In this document: in pieces, positions 51,181 through 59,473 of the stretch
Position numbering within the stretch: the stretch's first letter is position 1
How the letters are laid out: each line of letters starts with the position of its first letter
DNA from: Lachnoclostridium sp. An76
GTDB taxonomy: Bacteria; Bacillota; Clostridia; Lachnospirales; Lachnospiraceae
Assembly: GCF_002161355.1 (NCBI RefSeq)
Contig: NZ_NFHL01000001.1
Location: forward strand, 1 to 64,000
DNA length: 64,000 nucleotides
Reading direction: 5' to 3'
Notes under the pieces: model-generated
Seen by the model: the letters and a program-made list of their open reading frames with translations, nothing else
What the model was told of the DNA's origin: nothing
Database searches by the model: none
Made by a program: the position numbers and the translations under genes

Positions 51181-52701
51181 ATGGAGTTAAATATGAGAGG
51201 ATTACACACAACGGTGAGGGCGATCCGCAGGAGAGTTTTTACGGAAGTGGCAAAGCTGGGATTTAAGGCAGATGCGGATACGCTTCTTGACGATATGGAA
51301 TCTATCCCTTACGAGATCGTGAATGATGATACGGAAAAGTACCGTGAGAGCACATACCGTTCACGGGCGATCGTGAGGGAAAGGCTCCGCCTTGCAATGG
51401 GGCTTTCCCTGCGCCCGGAGAACAAGCCGGTCCATCTTACCGCGGGAGTGGAGGCGAGCAATATCTCGGAGAAATATTATGAGCCGCCGCTGATGCAGGT
51501 GATCCCTTCTGCATGCGAGAGCTGCGAGGAAAATAAATACGAGGTGAGCAATGTCTGTAAAGGGTGTCTCGCGCATCCGTGCCAGGAGGTCTGCCCGAAG
51601 GGCGCGATCTCCATGGTGAACGGACGCTCATTCATCGATCAGGACAAGTGTATCAAGTGCGGAAGATGTAAGTCAGTCTGTCCGTATGACGCCATCGCAA
51701 AGAAAGAAAGACCGTGCCAGAAGGCGTGCGGCGTAAATGCCATTGTATCAGACAAATACGGGCGTGCGTTTATCGATAATGATAAATGCGTCTCCTGCGG
51801 GATGTGCATGGTGAGCTGCCCGTTCGGCGCGATCTCAGATAAATCGCAGATCTTCCAGCTCGCGAGGGCTCTGTCGGAAGGCGAGGAGGTTGTTGCGGAG
51901 ATCGCTCCTGCATTTGTCGGCCAGTTCGGAGACAACATCACTCCGAGGAATATCAAGGCAGCCCTGAGGGAATTAGGCTTCTCCGAGGTCTACGAAGTGG
52001 CGCTGGGGGCGGACATCGGGGCGATCGCTGAGGCTCATCACTATGTGGACAAGGTGGTGACAGGGGAGCTTCCGTTCCTGCTCACATCCTGCTGTCCGTC
52101 CTGGGCGGTCCTGGCTAAAAAATATTTCCCGGATGTGATCGATGAGATCTCTCAGGAGCTGACGCCGATGGTGGCGACGGCAAGGACGATCAAACAGGAG
52201 CATCCGAACGCAAAGGTTGTATTTATCGGGCCGTGCGCGTCAAAGAAGCTGGAGGCATCCCGAAGGTCTGTCCGGAGTGATGTGGACTTTGTCGTGACCT
52301 TTGAGGAAATGCAGGCAATGTTCGATGCAAAGGGCATTGACCTTACGAAATATGAAGCAGAGTCATCGTTCCATGACGCGACAGGGGCCGGGCGCGGCTA
52401 CGGCTGCGCAGGAGGCGTGGCTGAGGCGATCGAGAAATGTATCAATGCATATTATCCGGATGTGCAGGTCAATATCGAGCATGCGGAAGGCCTGGCAGAG
52501 TGCAAGAAGATCCTTGCTCTCGCAAAGGCCGGAAGGATGAACGGCTGCCTGATCGAGGGCATGGGCTGTCCGGGCGGATGTATCGCCGGCGCGGGCACAA
52601 ACATCCCTGTGGCAAAGGCGAAGAAGAACCTTGCGACATTTGTAAAGAATTCCAGCAAGCCGATCCCGCCGAAGGAGCTTGAGGAGATCGAGCTGAAATA
52701 G
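51181..52701 (+). CDS. Group-B-like [FeFe] hydrogenase (second of two)
   Basis: This 506-aa paralogue has the same layout: Cys-rich N-terminal zone (SACESCEENKYEVSNVCKGC), two 4Fe-4S motifs (CIKCGRCKSVCPYDAI, CVSCGMCMVSCPFGAI), and H-cluster motifs TSCCPSW, GPCASKKLE and MGCPGGCIAGAG. L3 is MGCPGGC, nearer to the standard form than in the first copy. All cluster-binding Cys are present. AGGAGGAG is 8 bases before ATG 51181. The pair probably forms an operon. They may be two subunits or two enzymes with different partners; sequence alone cannot tell. Confidence 0.9.
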   Translation: MELNMRGLHTTVRAIRRRVFTEVAKLGFKADADTLLDDMESIPYEIVNDDTEKYRESTYRSRAIVRERLRLAMGLSLRPENKPVHLTAGVEASNISEKYYEPPLMQVIPSACESCEENKYEVSNVCKGCLAHPCQEVCPKGAISMVNGRSFIDQDKCIKCGRCKSVCPYDAIAKKERPCQKACGVNAIVSDKYGRAFIDNDKCVSCGMCMVSCPFGAISDKSQIFQLARALSEGEEVVAEIAPAFVGQFGDNITPRNIKAALRELGFSEVYEVALGADIGAIAEAHHYVDKVVTGELPFLLTSCCPSWAVLAKKYFPDVIDEISQELTPMVATARTIKQEHPNAKVVFIGPCASKKLEASRRSVRSDVDFVVTFEEMQAMFDAKGIDLTKYEAESSFHDATGAGRGYGCAGGVAEAIEKCINAYYPDVQVNIEHAEGLAECKKILALAKAGRMNGCLIEGMGCPGGCIAGAGTNIPVAKAKKNLATFVKNSSKPIPPKELEEIELK

Positions 52702-52780
52702 AATTGGCTGAAACAGACGGATGAGATATCCGATGCTGATAAAAATAATGTCATGTTCCGGCTTTGTGGGATAATTTCGG

Positions 52781-52810
52781 GCGGGCGCTCTTTTCAGGGC
52801 GCCCGCTTTA
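52781..52810 (+). terminator. Terminator after the hydrogenase pair
   Basis: GCGGGCGCTC (52781-52790), TTTTCA loop, GGGCGCCCGC (52797-52806), then TTTA. It is a strong 10-bp GC-rich stem. Confidence 0.8.
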
Positions 52811-52835
52811 CAAATATATCCTGCTGTGATATATT
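52807..52835 (+). promoter_or_regulatory. Candidate promoter of alaS
   Basis: TTTACA (52807-52812), 17-bp spacer, TATATT (52830-52835). The -35 overlaps the end of the preceding terminator. No T-box sequence is present. Confidence 0.5.
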
Positions 52836-52876
52836 ATAAAACAGGCTTTTTGGAGCGAAAGAGGAGGATTATAGCA

Positions 52877-55516
52877 ATGCAGCCATATGGAGTAAACCAG
52901 CTTAGAAAAATGTTTCTTGAGTTCTTTGAGAGTAAGGGACACCTTGCACTGAAGAGCTTTTCCCTGGTGCCGCACAATGACAAGAGCCTTCTGCTCATCA
53001 ATTCAGGAATGGCGCCGTTAAAACCATATTTTACAGGTCAGGAGATCCCGCCGAGGAAGCGTGTGACTACCTGCCAGAAATGTATCCGCACAGGCGATAT
53101 CGAAAACGTGGGAAAGACCGCGCGCCACGGTACATTCTTTGAGATGCTCGGGAACTTTTCTTTCGGAGACTATTTCAAGGAGGAAGCGATCCAGTGGACA
53201 TGGGAGTTCCTCACAGAGGTAGTAGGCCTGGATCCGGACCGACTGTATCCGTCCGTATATGTGGATGATGACGAGGCGTTTGAGATCTGGAATAAAAAGA
53301 TAGGCATCCCGGCGGAGCGTATCTTTAAATTCGGAAAAGAAGATAATTTCTGGGAGCATGGCTCCGGTCCGTGCGGTCCGTGCTCTGAGGTATATTACGA
53401 TAGGGGAGAAAAATACGGATGCGGCAGGCCGGACTGCACTGTAGGATGCGACTGCGACCGTTATATGGAGATCTGGAATGACGTGTTCACCCAGTTCGAC
53501 AATGACGGAAATGGCAACTACAGCGAGCTCGAGCAGAAAAACATTGATACAGGAATGGGTCTGGAACGTCTGGCATCTGTGGTCCAGGACGTGGATTCTA
53601 TTTTTGACGTGGATACGCTCAAAGCTCTCCGCGACCATGTATGCGAGCTTGCCGGAAAAGAATATGGAAAAGATTATAACAATGACGTATCCATCCGCGT
53701 GATCACAGACCATATCCGTTCCGTGACGTTTATGATCTCTGACGGGATCATGCCGTCCAATGAGGGAAGGGGCTATGTGCTGCGCCGTCTCTTAAGACGC
53801 GCATGCCGTCACGGAAGGCTTCTGGGCATCCACAAAGGTTTTCTCCCGGAACTGGCTCAGACTGTGATCGAAGGCTCTAAGGACGGATATCCGGAGCTGG
53901 AAGAAAAGAAAGAGTTCATCCTCAAAGTGATCACAAAAGAGGAAGAACAGTTCAACAAGACCATTGACCAGGGCCTTGGCATCCTCTCTGATATGATCGC
54001 AGACATGGAGGCAAAGGGTGAGAAGACACTGAACGGTGATGATGCGTTCCGTCTCTATGATACTTATGGGTTCCCGCTGGATCTGACAAAAGAGATCCTG
54101 GAAGAAAAGGGAATGGATGTGGATGAAGAAGGCTTTAAGGCTTCCATGGAAGTCCAGAGGACGACTGCGAGAAACGCGCGTGAAGTGACGAACTACATGG
54201 GCGCTGACGTGACAGTATATGAATCCATTGATCCCAGTGTTACAAGCACCTTTGTCGGATATGACAACCTGACATGGGAGTCTGACGTAACCGTACTCAC
54301 CACGGAGGACGAGCTCACAGACGCGCTCTCCGAAGGGCAGAAGGGCACTGTGTTTGTAAATGAGACACCGTTCTATGCGGCGAGCGGCGGTCAGGAGGCT
54401 GACACAGGGTATATCCGCACCGCGGAAGGTGAGTTTAAAGTAGAGGATACCGTTAAGCTGCTCGGAGGAAAGATTGGCCATATCGGTGTGATGACAAAAG
54501 GCATGATCAAAGTGGGAGATAAGGTTTCTCTGGAAGTCGATGCAAAGAAGCGCGCGCTCTCCGCGAGAAACCACAGCGCGACCCACCTTCTCCAGAAGGC
54601 TCTCCGCACCGTTCTCGGAACCCATGTGGAGCAGGCAGGTTCCAGCGTCAACGAGGACAGGCTGCGCTTTGACTTTACACATTTTTCTGCGATGACAGCG
54701 GAAGAGCTGAAAAAGGTGGAGGATATGGTAAACGAACAGATCTCCAACGGGCTTCCGGTCATCGTGAAGAACATGCCCATCGAGGAGGCGAAGAAGACCG
54801 GGGCGCAGGCTCTGTTTGGCGAGAAATATGGCGATATCGTACGCGTAGTCAATATGGGAGATTTTTCCATCGAATTCTGCGGCGGGACTCATGTGAAGAA
54901 TACTTCTGAGATCATGGCGTTCAAGATCATTTCCGAGACCGGCGTTGCGGCAGGTGTGCGCAGGATCGAGGCGCTGACCTCTGAGGGCCTGATGAAGTAT
55001 TATGCGGATATCGAAGAGAAACTGAAAGCAGCCGCTCATCTCCTGAAAGCGACACCGGACAATCTCAGCGATAAGATCAGCCATATGCTGGCAGAAAATA
55101 AATCGTTCCACAGCGAGATTGAAAGCTTAAAGAGCAAGATGGCTCAGGAAGCTGCCGGAGATGTGATGGACCAGGTGAAAGAAGTGAAGGGTGTGAAACT
55201 CCTCGCAGCGCAGATCGACGGCGTTGACATGAACGGGCTGCGCGACCTGGGCGACCAGCTCAAAGAAAAGCTGGGAGACGGTGTAGTCGTGCTCGCTTCC
55301 GGAAATGACGGCAAAGTCAGCCTTATGGCGACCGCCACAGACGGGGCGATGAAGAAGGGCGCACATGCGGGCAACCTGGTGAAAGGCATCGCCGGATGCG
55401 TCGGCGGTGGCGGCGGCGGACGCTCGAATATGGCGCAGGCAGGCGGCAAGAATCCGGCAGGGATCCCGGATGCCCTGGAAAAAGCGGCTGAGGTGCTGGA
55501 AGGCCAGATCAACTGA
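52877..55516 (+). CDS. alaS: Alanyl-tRNA synthetase
   Basis: This 879-aa class II synthetase has the aminoacylation domain (QLRKMFLEFFESKGH, TCQKCIRTGDIENVG), the editing domain with HSATH and CGGTHVKNTS zinc sites, and the C-terminal C-Ala domain with GGGGGGRSNMAQAGGKN. ATG 52877 follows GAGGAGG by 9 bases. Alone in its transcription unit. The length is that of the full bacterial enzyme. Confidence 0.97.
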   Translation: MQPYGVNQLRKMFLEFFESKGHLALKSFSLVPHNDKSLLLINSGMAPLKPYFTGQEIPPRKRVTTCQKCIRTGDIENVGKTARHGTFFEMLGNFSFGDYFKEEAIQWTWEFLTEVVGLDPDRLYPSVYVDDDEAFEIWNKKIGIPAERIFKFGKEDNFWEHGSGPCGPCSEVYYDRGEKYGCGRPDCTVGCDCDRYMEIWNDVFTQFDNDGNGNYSELEQKNIDTGMGLERLASVVQDVDSIFDVDTLKALRDHVCELAGKEYGKDYNNDVSIRVITDHIRSVTFMISDGIMPSNEGRGYVLRRLLRRACRHGRLLGIHKGFLPELAQTVIEGSKDGYPELEEKKEFILKVITKEEEQFNKTIDQGLGILSDMIADMEAKGEKTLNGDDAFRLYDTYGFPLDLTKEILEEKGMDVDEEGFKASMEVQRTTARNAREVTNYMGADVTVYESIDPSVTSTFVGYDNLTWESDVTVLTTEDELTDALSEGQKGTVFVNETPFYAASGGQEADTGYIRTAEGEFKVEDTVKLLGGKIGHIGVMTKGMIKVGDKVSLEVDAKKRALSARNHSATHLLQKALRTVLGTHVEQAGSSVNEDRLRFDFTHFSAMTAEELKKVEDMVNEQISNGLPVIVKNMPIEEAKKTGAQALFGEKYGDIVRVVNMGDFSIEFCGGTHVKNTSEIMAFKIISETGVAAGVRRIEALTSEGLMKYYADIEEKLKAAAHLLKATPDNLSDKISHMLAENKSFHSEIESLKSKMAQEAAGDVMDQVKEVKGVKLLAAQIDGVDMNGLRDLGDQLKEKLGDGVVVLASGNDGKVSLMATATDGAMKKGAHAGNLVKGIAGCVGGGGGGRSNMAQAGGKNPAGIPDALEKAAEVLEGQIN

Positions 55517-55650
55517 TCGGGGAACTCGCTGTTTCTCCGCTGCACTTCGGTTATGACCGGGGAAATGCCAGGAAAGCGCTGCAATCCATGAGCTTTTCAT
55601 GGTTTCATGCGTTGTTTCATGTGTTTTATAAGTTTTTCTGAGGAAAACAG

Positions 55651-55678
55651 TTGACGGAAGAAAAAAATATGATATAAT
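55651..55678 (+). promoter_or_regulatory. Sigma-A promoter of rpsU
   Basis: TTGACG (55651-55656), 16-bp spacer, TATAAT (55673-55678). Near consensus. A start near 55685 is predicted. Confidence 0.8.
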
Positions 55679-55686
55679 CTTTGTTA

Positions 55687-55721
55687 GTGCAAGAAAATAC
55701 CCGAACAGTCGTATTATGCAC
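55687..55721 (+). promoter_or_regulatory. 5'-leader hairpin of rpsU
   Basis: GTGCA plus AATAC (55687-55700) can pair with GTATT plus TGCAC (55711-55721), with bulges. It begins about 2 bases after the predicted start. A role in stability or autoregulation is only a guess. Confidence 0.5.
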
Positions 55722-55756
55722 AATACAAGGCTGGAGGGGAGGTAAGGTGTGAGACT

Positions 55757-55933
55757 ATGTCAAATGTAATCGTTAAAGAAAACGAGACGTTAGACAGCGC
55801 TTTACGCAGATTCAAAAGAAACTGTGCTAAAGCTGGCATTCAGCAGGAGATCCGCAAAAGGGAACACTACGAGAAGCCAAGCGTAAGACGTAAGAAAAAA
55901 TCTGAAGCTGCTAGAAAACGTAAATATAATTAA
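55757..55933 (+). CDS. rpsU: 30S ribosomal protein S21
   Basis: This 58-aa protein is too short for most ORF lists but is clear: [20 protein letters not shown], then [20 protein letters not shown] and a Lys/Arg-rich end. S21 joins the platform of the small subunit and helps mRNA binding. A strong promoter and GAGGTAAGG precede it, and a terminator ends it 14 bases after the stop. Monocistronic. Confidence 0.97.
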   Translation: MSNVIVKENETLDSALRRFKRNCAKAGIQQEIRKREHYEKPSVRRKKKSEAARKRKYN

Positions 55934-55946
55934 TAAGTGCACTTTG

Positions 55947-55977
55947 AGCAGGATATCCGCGAGGATATCCTGCTTTT
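55947..55977 (+). terminator. Terminator of rpsU
   Basis: AGCAGGATATCC (55947-55958), GCGA loop, GGATATCCTGCT (55963-55974), then TTTT. A perfect 12-bp stem with a tetraloop; it may serve the convergent gene as well. Confidence 0.9.
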
Positions 55978-56390
55978 CATATGTACATCTTGATATTTGG
56001 ATTCTTTCTTTTTAATTCCTTAAAAAATCCTTCTTTGTCTTTTACGGCACACATAAGTCCACTCCATCTTCCATTTATGGATATACGGTCAAGAGAAGCA
56101 GCGGTAGAAGCGATGATATCGTGTGTCCGTCTGACCTCTGTGATATCGCGTAGCATGATAGATTCCTTTAGAAATCCAAAGTAGACTGTGACAGAGATTT
56201 CGGATACGATAACATAATTCCTCGCGACGATCGGGATGCAGATAAGATTAAAAAGAACAATCCCCATGATCATCGCGCCGACTGAGTCTTCTTCAAAAAG
56301 AATCGAATATAAAAAAGCATATAAAAAAACAACATTACCCGCAATGATCATAAACCAGAACCAGATTGCTATTTTACCCTGAAATTTCAT
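55977..56390 (-). CDS. PH-domain membrane protein
   Basis: This 137-aa protein is read leftward from ATG 56390, with AAGGAAGG upstream on its strand. Two helices (residues 7-28 and 38-56) are followed by a bacterial PH-like (YyaB-type) domain: YVIVSEISVTVYFGFLKESIML, then SLDRISINGRWSGLMCAV. Function unknown; such proteins are cell-envelope associated. It converges on rpsU and ends at its terminator. Confidence 0.78.
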   Translation of the reverse strand: MKFQGKIAIWFWFMIIAGNVVFLYAFLYSILFEEDSVGAMIMGIVLFNLICIPIVARNYVIVSEISVTVYFGFLKESIMLRDITEVRRTHDIIASTAASLDRISINGRWSGLMCAVKDKEGFFKELKRKNPNIKMYI

Positions 56391-56491
56391 AAAGCACCCT
56401 TCCTTTTAAATTAAGACGGTCATATGAGGATCTATATGCACAGTTTAGCACAGGGGAAAAGTAAAATGGAGAGGAAATTCTGTATTTGTGA

Positions 56492-56518
56492 AAAAAGCGT
56501 AAAAAGCGTAAAAAGCGT
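56492..56518. repeat. Triple 9-bp repeat AAAAAGCGT
   Basis: Three perfect tandem copies of AAAAAGCGT (56492-56500, 56501-56509, 56510-56518). The last base is also the first of the -35 TTGACA. It may act as an UP element or binding site. Confidence 0.8.
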
Positions 56519-56546
56519 TGACAGTACCTCGGATTTCCATTATATT
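56518..56546 (+). promoter_or_regulatory. Sigma-A promoter of the riboswitch-P-type ATPase unit
   Basis: TTGACA (56518-56523), 17-bp spacer, TATATT (56541-56546). The -35 is perfect. The start is predicted near 56553, just before the aptamer. Confidence 0.8.
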
Positions 56547-56555
56547 ATTACTTGG

Positions 56556-56650
56556 TAAAAGGGAGTAACTGGCGCTTGATTCAAGCGTTTGCGATGACGT
56601 CAGTACGATGAGCATTTCATCCGTATCGCGATTAAACAGTGAGACTTTTA
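56556..56650 (+). promoter_or_regulatory. Probable yybP-ykoY manganese riboswitch
   Basis: The leader contains the conserved parts of the yybP-ykoY aptamer: AAAAGGGAGTAAC (56557-56569), a helix GCGCTTGATTCAAGCGT, the loop ACGTCAGTACG with CATCCGTATCGC on the other side, and CAGTGAGACTTTT at the 3' end. The 5' AAAAG and the 3' CTTTT form P1. The 3' P1 strand is also the 5' arm of the terminator at 56640-56693, so the two folds exclude each other. In known cases Mn2+ binding blocks the terminator and turns the gene on. Confidence 0.8.
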
Positions 56651-56693
56651 TTGCATTACATAACAACGGTGTGCAATAGGAGTCTCATTTTTT
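56640..56693 (+). terminator. Riboswitch-controlled terminator
   Basis: TGAGACT...TATTGCA (56640-56655) pairs with TGCAATA..AGTCTCA (56672-56687), followed by six T. It shares its 5' arm with the aptamer's last helix. Confidence 0.85.
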
Positions 56694-56722
56694 ATTTCAC
56701 ATCGGACGAAGAGGAGGATTAC

Positions 56723-59341
56723 ATGAAACATTATTTTCAAATGACCAGTGAGGAAACGCTTAAATCGGTCAATGGATCGACAGAGCCGCTCACAGAGGAA
56801 CAGGTAAGGGCGAACCAGGAAAAGTATGGCCCGAATGAGCTGGTGGAAGGAAAGAAGAAGACGATCCTTCAGATCTTCCTGGAGCAGTATAAGGATTTCC
56901 TTGTGATTATCCTTATCATTGCGGCGATCGCTTCCGGCTTTATGGGAGATATCGAAAGCGCGGCGGTTATCCTGATCGTGATCACGATGAACGCGATCCT
57001 TGGCACCGTGCAGACTGTGAAGGCAGAGCAGTCTCTTGCGAGCCTGAAGAAGCTCTCCGGCCCGGAGGCAAAAGTATTAAGGAATGGAAATGTGGTACAG
57101 ATCCCGTCTTCAGAAGTGACGGTGGGAGATATCGTTATGCTGGATGCCGGCGACTATATCCCGGCAGACGGACGCCTGATCGAGTGCGCCAGCCTGAAGG
57201 TGGATGAGAGCGCGCTGACCGGGGAGAGCCTCGGCGTGGAGAAGAATATCGATGCGATCCAGGCGGATGAGGTCCCGCTGGGAGACAGGCTGAACATGGT
57301 CTATTCGGGCAGCTTTGTGACATACGGAAGAGGTTCTTTTGTTGTGACAGGCATCGGAATGGACACAGAGGTGGGCAAGATCGCAAGCCTCTTGAAGACG
57401 ACATCAGAGAAGAGGACGCCTCTCCAGGTCAACTTAGATCAGTTCGGACAGAAGCTGTCGATCCTGATCCTGGTGTTCTGTGCGATCCTCTTCGGAGTGA
57501 GTATTTTCAGAGGAGACAATATCGGCGACGCATTCCTCTTTGCAGTGGCACTGGCGGTTGCGGCGATCCCGGAGGCGCTGAGTTCTATCGTTACGATCGT
57601 CCTTTCCTTCGGCACACAGAAGATGGCGAGGGAACATGCGATCATGAGAAAGCTCCAGGCAGTGGAAGGTCTGGGGAGCGTGTCTGTCATCTGTTCGGAT
57701 AAGACGGGAACGCTGACGCAGAACAAGATGACTGTGGAAGATTATTATGTGGATGAGGACTGCATCAAGGCAGACGGCATTGATCTGAATGACCCGTCCC
57801 AGAGCAGGCTGCTCATCGGAAGTATGCTCTGCAACGATTCTAAGATCACAGACGGCGTGGAGATCGGCGATCCGACAGAGACAGCGCTGATCAACCTGGG
57901 AAGCCGCCTTGGGCTTGACCCGGAAGCTGTGAGGGCAAAATATCCCCGTGAGAGCGAGAACCCGTTCGACAGCGACCGCAAACTGATGTCCACAAAGCAC
58001 ACGATGGAAGGCGTCCCGACAATGATCGTGAAGGGCGCTGTGGACGTCCTTTTAGACAGGATGGACAAGATCCAGATTGGATCGGAGATCCGTCCGATGA
58101 CCGCGCAGGACAGGAAGAATATCGAGGACCAGAACCAGGCATTCTCAAGACAGGGGCTCCGTGTCCTGGCATTTGCATACAAGGTAGTGTCAGATGAGCT
58201 GGAACTGACGCTTGACGATGAGTATGACCTGACATTCCTCGGGCTGATCGCGATGATGGATCCGCCGAGGGTTGAGTCAAAAGCTGCAGTTGAAGAGTGT
58301 AAGAGCGCAGGGATCCGGCCGATCATGATCACCGGAGACCACAAAGTGACTGCGGCGGCGATCGCGAAGAGGATCGGTATCCTGGAAGATGAATCCGAGG
58401 CCTGCGAGGGCGCTGTGATTGATAAGATGTCAGACGAAGAGCTGAAAGATTTCGTGGAAGGGATTTCTGTGTACGCGCGTGTTTCGCCGGAGCATAAGAT
58501 CCGTATCGTCCGCGCATGGCAGGAAAAAGGCAATATCGTGTCCATGACCGGGGATGGCGTCAATGATGCCCCTGCGCTGAAGCAGGCGGATATCGGTGTC
58601 GCTATGGGGATCACAGGAAGCGAGGTCTCCAAGGACGCCGCGGCCATGGTCCTCACGGATGATAACTTTGCAACGATCGTGAAGGCAGTGGAGAACGGAA
58701 GGAATATCTATCGGAATATCAAGAGCTCCATCCAGTTCCTTCTGTCCGGAAACTTCGGCGCGATCCTGGCGGTCCTGTACGCGTCCATCATGGCGCTGCC
58801 GGTTCCGTTCGCACCGGTGCATCTGCTCTTTATCAACCTGCTGACAGACAGTCTCCCGGCGATCGCCCTGGGACTGGAGCCAGGATCAAAAGATGTGATG
58901 AAAGAGAAGCCAAGGCCGATGAATGAGTCCATCCTGACAAAGGATTTCCTGATCAAGATCGGTACAGAAGGACTCTCTATCGCGGTGACGACAATGATCG
59001 CATTCATGATCGGCTACCACGGCGAAAACGAACTGCTGGGAATGACGATGGCATTTGCGACACTTTGCTCTGCAAGGCTGTTCCACGGATTTAACTGTAA
59101 GTCCGACCGTCCGGTCGTATTTACAAAGAAAGTGGTCAACAATAAATGGCTCATCGGAGCGTTCCTGCTTGGCATCGTGCTGATCACAGGCGTTGTCATG
59201 ATCCCGGGCCTGCACAATGTATTTAAAGTACAGACGCTTACGGTCGGACAGCTCTTTATCGTATACGGACTTGCGGCAGCCAATATCCCGATCATCCAGA
59301 TCATGAAAGGGATCCGCCTGCTGTTTAAGAAGAACAGATAA
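56723..59341 (+). CDS. P-type cation ATPase (PMCA/Mn-type)
   Basis: This 872-aa P2-type ATPase pumps a divalent cation out of the cell. The actuator motif LTGES, the phosphorylation motif CSDKTGTLTQN and MTGDGVNDAPALKQADIG are intact. Helix 4 carries VAAIPEALSSIV, i.e. the PEAL/PEGL motif typical of Ca2+/Mn2+ pumps. ATG 56723 follows GAGGAGG; upstream codons lie in the riboswitch terminator. Because a yybP-ykoY element controls it, Mn2+ export is more likely than Ca2+, although the protein family alone would suggest calcium. Confidence 0.93.
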   Translation: MKHYFQMTSEETLKSVNGSTEPLTEEQVRANQEKYGPNELVEGKKKTILQIFLEQYKDFLVIILIIAAIASGFMGDIESAAVILIVITMNAILGTVQTVKAEQSLASLKKLSGPEAKVLRNGNVVQIPSSEVTVGDIVMLDAGDYIPADGRLIECASLKVDESALTGESLGVEKNIDAIQADEVPLGDRLNMVYSGSFVTYGRGSFVVTGIGMDTEVGKIASLLKTTSEKRTPLQVNLDQFGQKLSILILVFCAILFGVSIFRGDNIGDAFLFAVALAVAAIPEALSSIVTIVLSFGTQKMAREHAIMRKLQAVEGLGSVSVICSDKTGTLTQNKMTVEDYYVDEDCIKADGIDLNDPSQSRLLIGSMLCNDSKITDGVEIGDPTETALINLGSRLGLDPEAVRAKYPRESENPFDSDRKLMSTKHTMEGVPTMIVKGAVDVLLDRMDKIQIGSEIRPMTAQDRKNIEDQNQAFSRQGLRVLAFAYKVVSDELELTLDDEYDLTFLGLIAMMDPPRVESKAAVEECKSAGIRPIMITGDHKVTAAAIAKRIGILEDESEACEGAVIDKMSDEELKDFVEGISVYARVSPEHKIRIVRAWQEKGNIVSMTGDGVNDAPALKQADIGVAMGITGSEVSKDAAAMVLTDDNFATIVKAVENGRNIYRNIKSSIQFLLSGNFGAILAVLYASIMALPVPFAPVHLLFINLLTDSLPAIALGLEPGSKDVMKEKPRPMNESILTKDFLIKIGTEGLSIAVTTMIAFMIGYHGENELLGMTMAFATLCSARLFHGFNCKSDRPVVFTKKVVNNKWLIGAFLLGIVLITGVVMIPGLHNVFKVQTLTVGQLFIVYGLAAANIPIIQIMKGIRLLFKKNR

Positions 59342-59353
59342 GAATGATTTTTA

Positions 59354-59404
59354 CAGCGCCGGAAGACGGGGGGAGCGCGCTGCTCCTTTCGTGTGCCGGC
59401 GCTG
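59354..59404. repeat. Two-tier inverted repeat before ftsH
   Basis: CAGCGCCGG (59354-59362) pairs with CCGGCGCTG (59396-59404), and inside GGAGC (59372-59376) pairs with GCTCC (59382-59386). No T-run follows. It may be a terminator remnant or structured leader. Confidence 0.55.
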
Positions 59405-59439
59405 ATCTGATATGTATGGAAAATATGAGGGCAGCAGCA

Positions 59440-59451
59440 CATGTATACATG
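59440..59451. promoter_or_regulatory. 12-bp perfect palindrome upstream of ftsH
   Basis: CATGTATACATG reads the same on both strands and lies 23 bases before the ftsH start. It could be an operator for a dimeric repressor. No matching copy was seen elsewhere in the window. Confidence 0.35.
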
Positions 59452-59473
59452 GAAATGAAAAAGGAGGATGCAG

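Noticed and set aside
52702-52876. T-box leader before alaS
   Set aside because: The AGGGTGGAACCGCG core and specifier structure are absent; the hairpin present ends the hydrogenase unit.
53792-55111. Minus-strand frame of about 439 codons opposite alaS
   Set aside because: An antisense shadow of alaS with no start signals and no recognisable domains.
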